From NCBI RefSeq assembly GCF_007565055.1, contig NC_044566.1, positions 92,310,297-92,374,296 of the forward strand: a DNA stretch of 64,000 bases, written 5' to 3'. Shown one piece after another: positions 20,943 to 31,749 of this stretch. The notes beneath the pieces were generated by a model that saw only the letters and a list, made by a program, of their open reading frames with translations, made no database searches and was not told the origin of the DNA. Every line of letters begins with the position of its first letter. Positions within the stretch are counted from its first letter, which is position 1. The DNA comes from Rhinopithecus roxellana. Its lineage: Eukaryota; Chordata; Mammalia; Primates; Cercopithecidae. The position numbers and the translations under genes are program-made.

Positions 20943-21215
20943 GGCTGGGCGCGGTGGCTCAAGCCTGTAATCCTAGCACTTTGGGAGGCCGAGACGGGTG
21001 GATCACAAGGTCAGGAGATCGAGACCATCCTGGCTAACACAGTGAAACCCCGTCTCTACTAAAAAATACAAAAAATTAGCCGGGCGAGGTGGCGGGCGCC
21101 TGTAGTCCCAGCTACTCGGGAGGCTGAGGCAGGAGAATGGCGTAAACCCGGGAGGCGGAGCTTGCAGTGTAGCCTGGGCGATAGAGCGAGACTCCGTCTC
21201 AAAAAAAAAAAAGAA
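20943..21215 (+). repeat. AluY with right-arm deletion
   Basis: Forward young Alu with gtggctcaagcctg, gagacgggtgg and agccgggcgaggtggcgggc. The right arm reads gcttgcagtgtagcctgggc, so about 25 bases between cagtg and agcctggg are missing. Imperfect target duplications aaaataaaatct and aaaagaaaatct flank it. Confidence 0.93.
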
Positions 21216-21221
21216 AAGAAA

Positions 21222-21940
21222 ATCTACAATGACTCCTTCTAATTACCAAGTAATTACCCTTAGAAAGAAATCTTCTTTCTACCTTAATTATCTCTTGTTT
21301 ATGTACAACTTGACTGAATGTGGTCTATATCAGATTACAAATTATTGTAATCAAATTTTTAATAAACATAATCGTATTTTTAAATCCCTTATAAAAATTT
21401 TCAAGTCCATAAAACATTTACATAAGTTACAATAAGGAAATTTGAACATCTTTAGGAGTATATTTTCCTGGGTTTTGAGTACCATATATGTTATGATTAA
21501 CAAAGAACAATTGAAAGCCATTCACACATAAAACGTTTATACCCAAGTAACCTTCAAATATTTCAACAAGTCCCTTTCTACCCAATACTCAGAGAGTGCC
21601 CAAAGAAATAAACGCAGCTTACCTTGGGCTCCCAGGCCTTTGGCATGGATTCTGGTCACTGGAGAAGATTCCCATCTATCAACATCCAGACACATCTGTG
21701 GCAGAAAGAATTCCTGAGTTCAGGAAAAGGCAGCAAAGACACGCCAGAAATAATAGCGACCAGGATTGACCATCTTTTCAAAATCAGAAAAGAGCCATGA
21801 GACTTAGAACCACAAGGGATCCTAGAGATGGTTTTCCTCACTTGCATCCAAAACTATGTTCTCCATGGTAAGTTCCTTCTGGGAAATGATTTTATAGAGA
21901 GGATATTAGATTTTTTTTTTTTTTTAACTCAAGACTTCTA
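21222..21940. other. Unique AT-rich sequence
   Basis: No mobile element or exon recognised. A T run at about 21911-21925 is a simple homopolymer. Confidence 0.35.
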
Positions 21941-21944
21941 AGGG

Positions 21945-22208
21945 GGCTGGGCATGGTGACTCACACCTGTAGTCCTAGCACTAGCACTTTGGGAGGCCAA
22001 GGCAGGCAGATCACTTGAAGTCAAGAGTTCAAGACCAGCCTGGCCAACATGGTGAAACCCTGTCTCTACTAAAAATACAAAAATAGCCAGAAATCACTTG
22101 AACCTGGGCGGTGGAGGATGAAGTGAGCTGAGATTGTGCCACTGTACTCCAACCTGGGCAACAGAGTGAGACTCTGTCTCAAAAAAGCAAACAAACAAAC
22201 AAAACAAA
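21945..22208 (+). repeat. AluS-like SINE with internal deletion
   Basis: Forward Alu starting ggctgggcatggtgactcac. An extra 'ctagcac' near 21980 and a deletion after aaaaatagccag (about 22084), which removes the start of the right arm, distinguish it. The tail is (caaa)n-like. Confidence 0.9.
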
Positions 22209-22299
22209 AATAAAACACTTCTCCGGGGGCTTGTATACTATGAATCTGTAAAATATATATGTATAACTACCTTTTCCAAACCTGATGTAACTATAGAAC

Positions 22300-22985
22300 C
22301 TTTTTTTGAATGGAACACTTTAATTTTTCTGTTTTTGTGGTAAAATATGCGTAACATGAAATTTACCCTCTTAACCATTTTTAAGTGTATAGTTGTGATA
22401 AGCATATTCACATTGTTGTGCAACCAATCTCCAGAAATTCTTCATCTTGCAAAACTTAAACTCTGTATCTGTTAAACAAAAACTCCCCATTTCTTCCCCT
22501 ACTCCTGGCAACTACCATTCTACTTTGTTTCTATGAATTCGACTACCCTAGGTACCTTATACACGTGGAATCATAAAGTATTTATCTTTTTGTGACTGGT
22601 TTATTTTATTTAGCATAATGTCCTCAAGGTTCATTCATGTTACAGCATTTGTCAGAATTTCCTTCCTTTTTAAGGCTGAGTAATACTCCATTGTATGAAC
22701 ATACTACATTTTTTTAATCCATTCGTTCACTGATGGACATTGGACTTGCTGCCACCTCTTGGCTATTATGAATAATGCTGCTACAAACACAAGTGCACAA
22801 ATATCTCTTTGAGATCTTGCTCTTGATTCTTTTGGATATATACTCATAAGTGGAAATTCTGGATACTATGGTAATTCTACGTTTAATTTTTGAGAAATGA
22901 CCACATTGTTCTCCACAGCTGCGCCATTTTACATTCCCAGCAACAGTGCACGAAAGTGGAACTCCTTTTTAAAGAATGCTTTAAT
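22300..22985 (-). repeat. L1M 3' region, reverse
   Basis: Continuous reverse L1 text: ttcacattgttgtgcaacca, gaatcataaagtatttatct, taagcaataatgctgctaca-like blocks and ttcttttggatatatactca. Unlike the copy at 14.7 kb it is not interrupted. Confidence 0.85.
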
Positions 22986-23029
22986 TAACATAAAACTTAA
23001 TAAACACCAGTCTAGTCCAAATCCATCCT

Positions 23030-23125
23030 TTTAAAACGGAGAAGTAGAAGCTCAAGAGGGGAGGGACTTGTGCAACATCCCACAGTTCCTCAGTGGTGCG
23101 TCAGCCAGGGGCTTGCTGCGAAACA
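23030..23125 (-). repeat. MIR fragment, reverse
   Basis: The stretch taaaacggagaagtagaagc followed by gggacttgtgcaacatccca resembles the reverse MIR core. It is diverged. Confidence 0.6.
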
Positions 23126-23129
23126 GACC

Positions 23130-23660
23130 ACTCAGCTAGTTACGGAGAGAATTTAATTTCGGAATTGCTTACAGAGGATGGGTAGCGCTGCAGGGTGCCA
23201 ATTAGGGATATAAAGACACTCAGAAAGAGTGACAGTGAGAAACACTTACCACCCTTTGGCCTAAAGAGGGAAAGAGAGAAAATGGCAGAAGTGAACCCAA
23301 GGAAACCTAGCACCTTGAGGGCGGGTTGCTCAGCAGGAGCTGTGCTTGGAGGGTGTGGTCGCCACCAGAGCCAAGGCACAGAAGAAACAGGTAAAGAAAT
23401 ACCCCGATCGCTCTCTCTTTCCAGCCATTGATCTCCTGCCAGTACCTCCAATGGTCAAACAAACCCAAAGCCAGAGGGCAGGGGAACAGGCACATAGGGC
23501 TAAGTCCCCAGGTCCCAGAGAAGAGCAGAAATAGGTGAGGAGGAAAGAGAAAGGAGGGAGGATGGTGTTGGATGGGCAATCCAGGGTGTCTGATGCAGAG
23601 GGTGCCTGTAGGTGGTTTTCTACACTCAGTGTTTATCATAGAAAACTAAGTTTAGAACGT
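23130..23660. other. Unique sequence, nothing recognised
   Basis: Several overlapping short frames occur in both directions (up to 110 codons, minus strand 23307-23639). None has a recognisable motif. No repeat seen. Confidence 0.35.
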
Positions 23661-23663
23661 TTA

Positions 23664-23950
23664 GGGCCAGGCATGCTGGCTCATGCCTGTACTCCCAGCA
23701 TTTTGGGAAGCTGAGGCTGCCAGATAGTTTGAGCCCAGGAATTCAAGACCAGCCTGGCTAACATGGTGAGACTCCTGTCTCTACAAAAAATACAAAAATT
23801 AGCTGGGTGTGATGGCACATGCCTGTGGTCCCAGCTACTCAGGAGGCTGAGATGGGAGGATTGCTTGAGCATGGGAGATCCAGGCTGCAGTAAACTGTGA
23901 TCGCACCACTGCACTCCAGCCTGAGTGAAAGAGCAAGACCTTGTCTCAAA
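23664..23950 (+). repeat. Alu (J/S-like) seeding a microsatellite
   Basis: Forward Alu from gggccaggcatgctggctca to gagcaagaccttgtctc. Its A tail passes directly into the purine repeat at 23947-24297, the usual way such repeats arise. Confidence 0.9.
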
Positions 23951-24297
23951 AAAAAGAAAAAAGAAAAAAAGGAAGAAAGGAAGAAAGGAAGAAAAGAAGA
24001 AAGGAAGAAAGAAAGGAAGGAAGGAAGGAAGGAAGGAAGGAAGGAAGGAAGGAAGGAAGGAAGGAAGGAAGGAAGAAAGGAAGGAAGGAAGGAAGAAAGG
24101 AAGGAAGAAAGGAAGGAAGAAAGGAAGGAAGAAAGGAAGGAAGGAAGAAAGGAAGAAAGGAAGGAAGGAAGGAAGGAAGGAAGGAAGGAAGAAAGGAAGG
24201 AAGGAAGAAAAGAAAAGAAAAGAGAAAAGAAAAGAAAAGAGAAAAGAAAAGAAAAGAGAAAGAAAAGAAAAGAAAGAAAAGAAAAGAAAAAAGAACA
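23947..24297. repeat. GGAA/AAAG polypurine microsatellite
   Basis: About 350 bases of pure A/G on the plus strand: an A-rich start, then ggaaggaaggaa blocks broken by gaaa units, then aaaagaaaagag units. All six frames stay open across it, giving spurious Lys/Glu/Arg/Gly-rich (plus) and Phe/Leu/Pro/Ser-rich (minus) frames of up to 179 codons. Confidence 0.98.
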
Positions 24298-24299
24298 GA

Positions 24300-25865
24300 A
24301 GAATGTTTCGGATGTTAGAAAAATAAAAATAAAAAAATTACCAACAGTCTCATCACCCACAGATACCCAAGTTAACATTTCTGTTTCCAGTGTATAACAT
24401 GTTGCAAGATGATGTTGACAAATGAAGTTGGGCTTGTTGTCACTGCTGTGCAGCAGCAGCTCCAGAACGTCTACAGAAGGAATAAAGCAACTGAAAGGAA
24501 GGACTAGACGTGAGTCCTGACATCATACTCACGGAGCAGGCACACTGGTTTTAATTGGATTGCATGTTTATTTGGGGACCTATCTGGAGCTGCCGATGGA
24601 GACAAAAGGCTTTCTTTCGAAGCTGCCATGTGCAGAGAGGCCTCCTCGTTTATTTTGGCAAGGTTCAGGAAGAAGGTGATGATTTATGTGGCAGATGAAA
24701 GCTCCCCTGCTCAAGGCACCCCTTGACAATGCTGTAAAAGAACTAATATGAGGGTTCTCAGGGAAGGGAGAGAACATATTTTACACGTAGAAGAATGTGA
24801 ACTGTGGTGGCCAAAGGGCAGATTGTGTCGCATTGTGTCTTCCAAACGTCACCACCACAACCTGCCCCATCCCACTTGCCCTTCTGGCAACATCACCTTG
24901 ACGCTTTTCTTGTGGTGGTAGTCTCAGTCCTCTCTCCTCGAATCTGGACAAAACTCGGGCTGCTGTCACCAGTATAATAAGTGAAGCGACTATGAACTTC
25001 CAGGCTAGGTCTTAAAAATGCCACACACTCCTGCCTTGCTGTCTTGGGAAGCCAGTGCTTGGAAGCCAGCCACAGGGAGGAAGCCCACACAAGCCCTTGT
25101 GGAGACAGCCCATGGAAACGACACCTCTAGGTTTTTAGGCTGATAACTCAGCTGATAATGAAAGTTACTTGTGGTTTATTCTCTGGATTTTTCCTTGCCC
25201 ACCCCAAGAAAGCCTTTGTGTTTTCTTCCCCCATGAATAGAATCAGAAGTAGACAGTTCTCGAATCCTGTCACTCTTAATCAGTGTTTGGAAAAGGGAGA
25301 GGGGACATAAAAGGAATGACTATATATAAGAGAGAGTCCCCTATACTAGAAAACTAGAACAGACGTAAGTACAGGAACTTCCAACCCACCAAGTCCCTCA
25401 AAATGGCCAAGGACGGTGGCCATGCCTCAGGGGAAATGGCTGCTTCTTGTGTAGACACAGATTGGACTCCCAGCCCAGGGCACTGCTTTGGCAGAGATTT
25501 CTGGATCCATGATGGCAAAGGAGCCACAAAACTAGCAATGGGCCTCAGTGATGGGTTTCTCAGGGGGTAACCAGGTCAGACTAGAGGTCAGCTTCCAGGA
25601 TAACTATTCCTGCTTATGATACCCCAGGACCTTTCTATATAACGGGGTACCCCCAAATGACTGAATTTTTTGCCAATGATGTAAGATGGTGGCTTGGAGT
25701 TTACTTTCATTTGACATTTTAAACAAATGTTCCAAAACAGATTACCAGTCCCTCTTACATGACATGCATAGAAATTAAAAAGATATAAAAAAGAAAACAC
25801 GTAAGTGCATAGCCATGATTGGAAAGAAGAACAGAAACTCTGGATGAACCAGAATCATACATAAT
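24300..25865. other. Unique sequence, 1.6 kb
   Basis: Near 24340-24390 the text cagtctcatcacccacagat resembles a common 3' end of an old interspersed repeat, but it is short. The rest shows no recognised repeat or exon. Confidence 0.35.
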
Positions 25866-26162
25866 CTCTTTCTTTTTGAGACAAAGTCTAGCTTTGTTGC
25901 CCAAGCTAGAGTGCAGTGGTACCATCTCGGCTCACTGAAACCTCCGCCTCTAGGGTTCAAGTAATTCTCCTGCCTCCACCTTGTGAGTAGCTGGGACTAC
26001 AGGTGCATGCTACCATGCCTGGCTGCTACGCTTTGTATTTTTAATAGAGACGGGGTTTCACTATGTTGTCCAGGCTGGTCTCAAACTCCTACCCCTGTGA
26101 TCTGCCCACGTCAGCCTCCCAAAAAGTGCTGAGATTACAGGCATGAGCCACTGCACCCAGCC
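25866..26162 (-). repeat. AluS-like SINE, reverse
   Basis: Reverse Alu from ctttttgagacaaagtctag to gagccactgcacccagcc. The short repeats cagaatcat (before) and cagaatctc (after) may be its target duplication. Confidence 0.92.
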
Positions 26163-26164
26163 CA

Positions 26165-26712
26165 GAATCTCTTAAAATTGGAAAGTAGGTAGGCATAAAG
26201 AGGAAAAACTGCAGCCCAGCTGGGAGTGGGAGAATTCTGCTATGAGCCTCAAGGAGTGCACCTGACCAACAAGGGAGGGATCCAGAAGAGGAGGAGAAAC
26301 TCAGAGTGGCCAAGGTGAGAGCAGCATGGTAGGGCAGCCCCTGGGCTGGGCACCCGTACCCATGGATGCAAGTGCGTGCCTTCCCCACAGCAGTAGGTAC
26401 AGGAACTCTGGGAGCAAGAGACGCAGTGCAGCGCCCCAGGTATGCCTTAAAAACCCACTGTGAGATGCCATCTCCTTACACACCACAGGATCCTCTGCCA
26501 GGCTCACTAAAGCCAGTGTAAAGCAGCAGTGACAATGGCAGTTCCCACCCTGTCTCAATCATCTGTGTGAATTATTATAGCAGATCTTCTAACAGGGAAC
26601 CTTGGCATTGATTTACATAAGCAGAATCAAATATGCCAGCAGATCCAGCATCAGAAGATAGAAATAAGTGAAAAAGGAAAAACTTTCATTAAAGAAGCAG
26701 ATTGGTGAATAG
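26165..26712. other. Unique sequence, nothing recognised
   Basis: Minus-strand frames of 85-99 codons overlap each other here without recognisable motifs. No repeat recognised. Confidence 0.35.
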
Positions 26713-26715
26713 AAG

Positions 26716-26770
<55 letters not shown>

Positions 26771-26820
26771 CGCGCGCGCGCGCGCGCACGCACGGTCGCG
26801 CGTGTGCATGTGCACATATA
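26716..26820. repeat. (TG)23-(CG)12 compound microsatellite
   Basis: TG repeats at 26717-26762 pass directly into CG repeats at 26763-26786, then cacgcacg. Purine-pyrimidine alternation is unbroken for about 79 bases and resumes after a one-step break (gcgcgtgtgcatgtgcacat). The sequence has strong left-handed (Z) DNA potential and is a local CpG cluster. Confidence 0.98.
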
Positions 26821-26873
26821 AAATATCTTTAAATATTTAAGGACATATGTGTGTGATCACAAGAATAGAAAGA

Positions 26874-26999
26874 GGCTGGGTGTGGTGGCTCATGCCTGTA
26901 ATCTCAGCACTTTGGTAGGCCAAGGCAGGAGGATCACTTGAACCCAGGAGTTCAAGACCAGTATGGGCAAGAGAGCAAGACCCCATCTCAAAGAAAAAA
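26874..26999 (+). repeat. Alu left monomer (FLAM-like)
   Basis: Starts ggctgggtgtggtggctcat and ends gcaagaccccatctcaaaga after a single arm of about 125 bases. It is either a free left Alu monomer or a truncated Alu. Confidence 0.85.
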
Positions 27000-27226
27000 G
27001 AACCAATCAAAACTATTGGATGAACATTTTAGTGGTTGAAATGTAAAAACCTAATATGTGGGTGAAAAACAAAATAAGCACAGTGGAGAGGCAAATAGAT
27101 TGGAAAATGGAACCATGGAATTTGTTCAAAATGACACAAAAATTAAGAGGTTTGTAGAATAAATCTAGTTCCAGCATCCACGTAATAGGAGTTACAAAAG
27201 AAAAGCCTAAAGAAATTAAAAGTAAA
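27000..27226. other. Short AT-rich spacer
   Basis: No repeat recognised with confidence. The A-rich text could be old L1. Confidence 0.3.
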
Positions 27227-27229
27227 AAA

Positions 27230-27518
27230 AAAATTTTTTTTTTTGAGACGGAGTCTCACTCTCTTGCCCAGGCTGGAGTGCAGTGGCGTGATCTCGGCTC
27301 ACTGCAAGCTCCGCCTCCTGGGTTCACGCCATTCTCCTGCCTCAGCCTCCTGAGTAGCTGGGACTACAGGCACCCGCCACCGCACCAGGCTAATTTTTTG
27401 TATTTTTTTTTCAGTAGAGACAGGGTTTCACCGTGGTCTCGATCTCCTGACATCGTGATCCGCCCACCTCTGCCTCCCAAAGTGCTGGGATTACAGGCGT
27501 GAGCCACCACGCAGGGCC
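27230..27518 (-). repeat. AluY, reverse
   Basis: Reverse young Alu: ttttgagacggagtctcact, cactgcaagctccgcctcct, ggcgtgagccaccacgcagg. Flanked by aaaagtaaa on both sides (about 27220 and 27520), a likely target duplication. A small deletion removes 'atgttggccagg...' near 27433. Confidence 0.93.
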
Positions 27519-27639
27519 AAAAGTAAATAAAATGAATTGATTAGAAATGTACAGAATTGAAGTAAGACATGGGGTCTCTGAAAGAAGCCATCAATACCCA
27601 GCAGGATAAACATTTTAAAAATTATCCAGACACAGTTGA

Positions 27640-28180
27640 GAAGAGAGAACATTTGCATCCACATGGCTTAACTACTAGGGCCAAGGACAAAGACCACCTG
27701 TTTCAACATGACTTAATTATTTGCTCCAGGAAATCCTTGCCCAGAAAGATAAAGCTGTAAACCAATAAATAACTGCTATTTACTTTAGAAAATTCCTGCA
27801 AACCAATTTGTCTGGGCAAATAGTTTGGGCATCTGGCCAGTTTTCCTCACAGGACAACCATGTTTTCATCTGGGCAAAGAGCTCTTTTATCAAACAATTT
27901 ACTTATCAATATTTGCTTTGAGCCCCTAGCTTCACTGTGACCACAATCCTAAACTATTAGTACAAACTTTGCTCATCCCAATCAATTCTCCAGCTTTAAA
28001 GAACTGCCTCAAATATCATGAGCTTAGACCCCAAAACATTATAAATATCCTCTCCTGACTTCTCCCTTTGAGCCACTGCTAAGATCTCAAAGTGATGGTC
28101 TCTCTTACTACAGTAAGTTTAATAAACTTAGCTTTGCTTTATCAAAAGGTTATTTTGATAGATATTTTGGAGAGTTGACA
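27640..28180 (+). mobile_element. LTR-like element, family unknown
   Basis: This non-coding block has retroviral promoter-like order: attataaatat (28038-28048, TATA-like), then about 75 bases later aataaa (28121-28126) followed by T/GT-rich text (cttagctttgctttatc). Edges are uncertain. I judge it a decayed solo LTR, not an active promoter. Confidence 0.5.
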
Positions 28181-28280
28181 GTTGAAAATCCATGAAGAAA
28201 CTTCATCATTAAAATAAAAAGAAAATCCTTAAAATCTTCTGGGGAAGAATAGACTGGATGTCTACAAAAGAAAAATAATA

Positions 28281-28575
28281 TGGCCAGGCGTGGTTGCTCA
28301 TGCCTGGAATCCCAGCACTTTGGGAGGCTGAGTTGGGTGGATCACTTGAGGTCAGGAGTTCAAGAACAGCCTGGCCAACATGCTGAAACCCCGTCTCTAC
28401 TAAAAATACAAAAATTAGCCAGGTATGGTGGCGGGCACCTGTAATCCCAGCTACTTGGGAGGCTGAGGTATGAGAATCACTTAAACCCAGAAGATGGAGG
28501 TTGCCGTGAGCCATTGTACTCCAGCCTGGGTGACAACAGCGAGATTCCGTTTCAAAAAAAAAAAAAAAAAAAAAT
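28281..28575 (+). repeat. AluS-like SINE
   Basis: Forward Alu from ggccaggcgtggttgctcat to an A tail of about 20. A short deletion affects the right arm before ccattgtactccagcctggg. Confidence 0.92.
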
Positions 28576-28699
28576 CTGATTGACCTCAGCCTTCTTGACA
28601 ATAACCATGGGCACAGGGAGACCTTGGAGCAATTATCTTCAATATCTAAAGGAAAAGAATTTTGAACCTAAAATTTTCTAGCCAGATAAGTTATCCTTT

Positions 28700-28905
28700 A
28701 AAATTGAAGTCAGCAAACTATAGCCAATGGACCAGCCCCATTTTTACAAATTTTGTTGGAATACAGCCACACCCATTCATTTATGTAGGTATCATTTGTG
28801 GCTGCTTTGGCAGAGCTGAATAATTGCAACTGAGACCATATGGCCACAAGTCTAAAATACTTACTATTTGGACCATTTAAAAGGGCTTGCTGACACCTGC
28901 TTTAA
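28700..28905. mobile_element. hAT-type non-autonomous DNA transposon
   Basis: The text gtcagcaaactatagccaat ... ttggaatacagccacaccca ... gaccatatggccacaagtct ... ggcttgctgacacctg is a well-known MER-type mammalian DNA transposon copy. The ends gtcagcaaac and gcttgctgac are inverted repeats of each other. I do not give an exact family name. Confidence 0.75.
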
Positions 28906-28914
28906 AATAAAGAC

Positions 28915-29585
28915 ATTCAAAAACTAACAGATGCTGGCGAGGCTGCGGAGAAAAGGGAATGCTTACACACTGTTGGTGGGGATGTAAATTAGTTCAGCCA
29001 CTGTAGAAAACAGTTTGGACATTTCTCAAATAACTTAAAACAGAGCTACCATTAGACTCAGCAATCCCACTATTGGGTATGTGCCCAAAATAAAAATAAG
29101 TCATTTTACCAAAAAGACACATGCACACGTATGTTCATTGCAGCACTATTCACAATAGCAAAGACATTGAATCAACTTGGATGCTCATCAATGGTGGACT
29201 GGATAAAGAAAATGTGGTACATATACACCATGGAATACCATGCAGCCATAAAAAAGAATGAAATCGTGTCTTTTGCAGCAACCTCTGTTATCCTAAGTGA
29301 ACGCAGGAACAGAAAACCAAATACGTGTGTTCTCATTTATAAGTGGGAGCTAAGCATTGGGTACACACAGACATCAAGATGGGAACAATAAACACTGGGG
29401 ACTACTAGAGAGGGGAGAGATGAAGGGAGCCAAGGGCTGAAAAACTACCTATCAGGTACTATGTTCACTCCTTGGGTAACAGGATCACGTGTCCCCCAAA
29501 TTTCAGCATTGCTAAATTTACCCATGTAACAAACCTGCACATGTACCCCTATATGTAAAAGTTGAAATTATAAAACTTTCTACAA
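28915..29585 (+). repeat. Primate L1 3' end
   Basis: Forward L1 from aactaacagatgctggcgag (end of ORF2) through gtggtacatatacaccatgg and gtaacaaacctgcacatgta to an AT-rich tail. It is less degraded than the L1M pieces. The 86-codon frame at 29131 is a remnant of L1 ORF2. Confidence 0.9.
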
Positions 29586-29589
29586 ATTA

Positions 29590-30170
29590 AGATAAAGACA
29601 TTTGCAGATATGTAAAATCTCAAAATTTACTATCCAATGATCCTCCTTGGAAGAATTACTGAGAATTCTGGGGGAGTGGGAGGGAAGGTTCCATGAGGAA
29701 GAGATGAGAGGCATAATGCAATGAGTTATAAACACAATAGTAAAATTTATTTTTACATTAAAATAAGTGGTAAATGTTTAAGCTTTATATTTTAAAATCC
29801 CATGCAATGTTAAATGCAATGGAAGCAGGTGAGATTTTAAGTAGGGAAAACTAAAAGGTCAGTAAAGTTTGTCTTCTCAGTGGGACTGAGGAAAGCAGAG
29901 GAAAAAGATAATTGCAGACAAAGCTTATTAATTCTAGATAATTTCTAGGTAATTATTAATTCTAGACAATGTTAAGTATTTAAGTATTTGATATAAAATG
30001 TGTACATTTCCAACTTACAGAAGGTAAAAATGGAAAAATGAACCACTAATTAAAAGCAACTAGAAAGCCCAGTAGAACAAAAATCAAGAAAATAGGAAAA
30101 GAAAAAAAAAAAGAAAATAGGAATAAATCCAAACATACCAGTGAATTCTGTAGATATAACTAAGGGACTT
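29590..30170. other. AT-rich sequence, nothing firm
   Basis: A short local repeat (attaattctaga- at about 29928 and 29956) is visible. No element is recognised. Confidence 0.35.
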
Positions 30171-30176
30171 AGTTCA

Positions 30177-30828
30177 TGTATTAGTCCATTTTCACACATA
30201 CCCAAGACTGGGCAATTTACAAAAGAAAGAGGTATAATGGACTTACGGTTCCACGTGGGTGGGGAGGTCTCACAATCATGATGGAAGGTGAAAGGCATGT
30301 CTCACATGGCAGCAAGGGAAGAGAGCTTGTGCAGGGAAACTCCCATTTTAAAACCATCGTATCGGCCGGGCGCGGTGGCTCAAGCCTGTAATCCCAGCAC
30401 TTTGGGAGGCCGAGACGGGCGGATCACGAGGTCAGGAGATCGAGACCATCCTGGCTAACACTGTGAAACCCCGTCTCTACTAAAAAATACAAAAAACTAG
30501 CCGGGTGAGGTGGCGGGCGCCTGTAGTCCCAGCTACTCGGGAGGCTGAGGCAGGAGAATGGCGGGAACCCGGGAGGCGGAGCTTGCAGTGAGCTGAGATC
30601 TGGCCACTGCACTCCAGCCTGGGCGACAGAGTGAGACTCCGTCTCAAAAAAAAAAAAAAAAAAACCATCGGATCTTGTGAGACTTACTCACTATCAAAAC
30701 AATAGCAAGGGAAAGACCCACCCCCATGATTCAATTCCTTCCCACCAGGTTCCTCCCACAACACATGAGAATGGTGGGAGTTATCATTCAAGATGAGATT
30801 TGGGTGGGTACACAGCCAAACGATATCA
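30177..30828 (-). mobile_element. MST/THE1-type LTR, split by AluY
   Basis: Starts tgtattagtccattttcaca and ends acagccaaacgatatca. The target duplication gttca lies at 30172-30176 and 30829-30833. An AluY at 30364-30661 interrupts it. Confidence 0.95.
30364..30661 (+). repeat. AluY inside MST LTR
   Basis: Full-length young Alu (ggccgggcgcggtggctcaa, aaactagccgggtgaggtgg, agatctggccac). Target duplications aaaccatcgtatc (30351-30363) and aaaccatcggatc (30662-30674) differ at one base. The copy has few private changes. Confidence 0.97.
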
Positions 30829-30833
30829 GTTCA

Positions 30834-31210
30834 ACCTTGTGTTGATGTGTATGATTTGTGGCTGGCATTATTACAGGCACTAGAGACACCACAATTGATG
30901 GCTGTCATGAAGCTTACACTTTAGTAAGGAAACAGACCATCCACCAATAGGTATGTTATAGAATCTCAAATATAGGTGCTATTTTAGAGAGAGAAAAGAC
31001 AGAGTTAAGGGCTGGAGAACAGTATAGGTTGGTCAACTTGCAGGTTATTGTCTTAGTCCAGGCAATATGTGATGGGGACTTGGATTAGGGCGGTATTTGT
31101 AGAAGCAGTGACAACTTACAGAACTGGGGAGATATTTTGGAAAAGATGACAGGATTTGCTGATGGAATCTATGACAAGTGGGGGAAAAGTTAGGTTAAAT
31201 TGGTGTTGAA
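30834..31210. other. Unique or ancient-repeat sequence
   Basis: The part 30870-30985 (catgaagcttacactttagt, ggaaacagaccatccaccaa) resembles a common ancient mammalian interspersed repeat. I cannot name it safely. Confidence 0.4.
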
Positions 31211-31214
31211 GGGG

Positions 31215-31745
31215 ATCAGGATTTGCCAAAACATGCCATTTTGGCATAAAAATTATTTTGAGCTGAAGGCAATGGAGAATGAACAGGGGCAGGGAGTTCT
31301 CTGCCGTCCCCCATCCACCTAAAACTAGGGCATACATTTCCCTTTGTGAAGGTGCCATGTTTCCCTTTGTAAAGGCGTCCCCCTCTCCTGTCCCAGGAAG
31401 AGGAGAGTGACTCTTAATCTCCAGAGATGGAGAGGCGGCACCGAGATGAATCTGCATAAACACAACTCACTACAATTACCCTTTTCTTCGTTTGTTTTTC
31501 CCCATATATTTCATTGTCATTTCCTCACAATTTGTTACCCCTTTAAGCCCAAAGCCCCTTTCCTTTACCAAAATGATATTCAGGCCTAGTGTCTAATCCC
31601 TTCTTTGAGTTTTACTTCTCTTCTCTGAACTCCCATACACATAAATATTAATACAAATTGTGTCTTTTGTTTCTTTAATTCACGGGTCCCCATCACTAAC
31701 CTTAAGAGGGTAGAGGAAAAAGTTTTTCCCTCCCTACGGTGTATT
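31215..31745 (+). mobile_element. Possible ancient LTR
   Basis: The stretch gccaaaacatgccattttgg, then ttttgagctgaaggcaatgg, resembles the opening of an old ERV-class LTR. The block ends in AT-rich text with ttctttaattcacgggtccc. Family and edges are uncertain. Confidence 0.4.
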
Positions 31746-31749
31746 AAAA

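Noticed and set aside
23947..24297. CRISPR-like regular repeats
   Set aside because: There are no spacers. It is a simple microsatellite in a primate genome.
23839..24397. Long Lys/Glu/Arg/Gly-rich and Phe/Leu/Pro/Ser-rich reading frames (up to 179 codons)
   Set aside because: They are translations of the GGAA/AAAG microsatellite; every frame stays open because the repeat has no stop codons.
29131..29391. 86-codon frame resembling a protein
   Set aside because: It is the C-terminal remnant of L1 ORF2 in a truncated L1.
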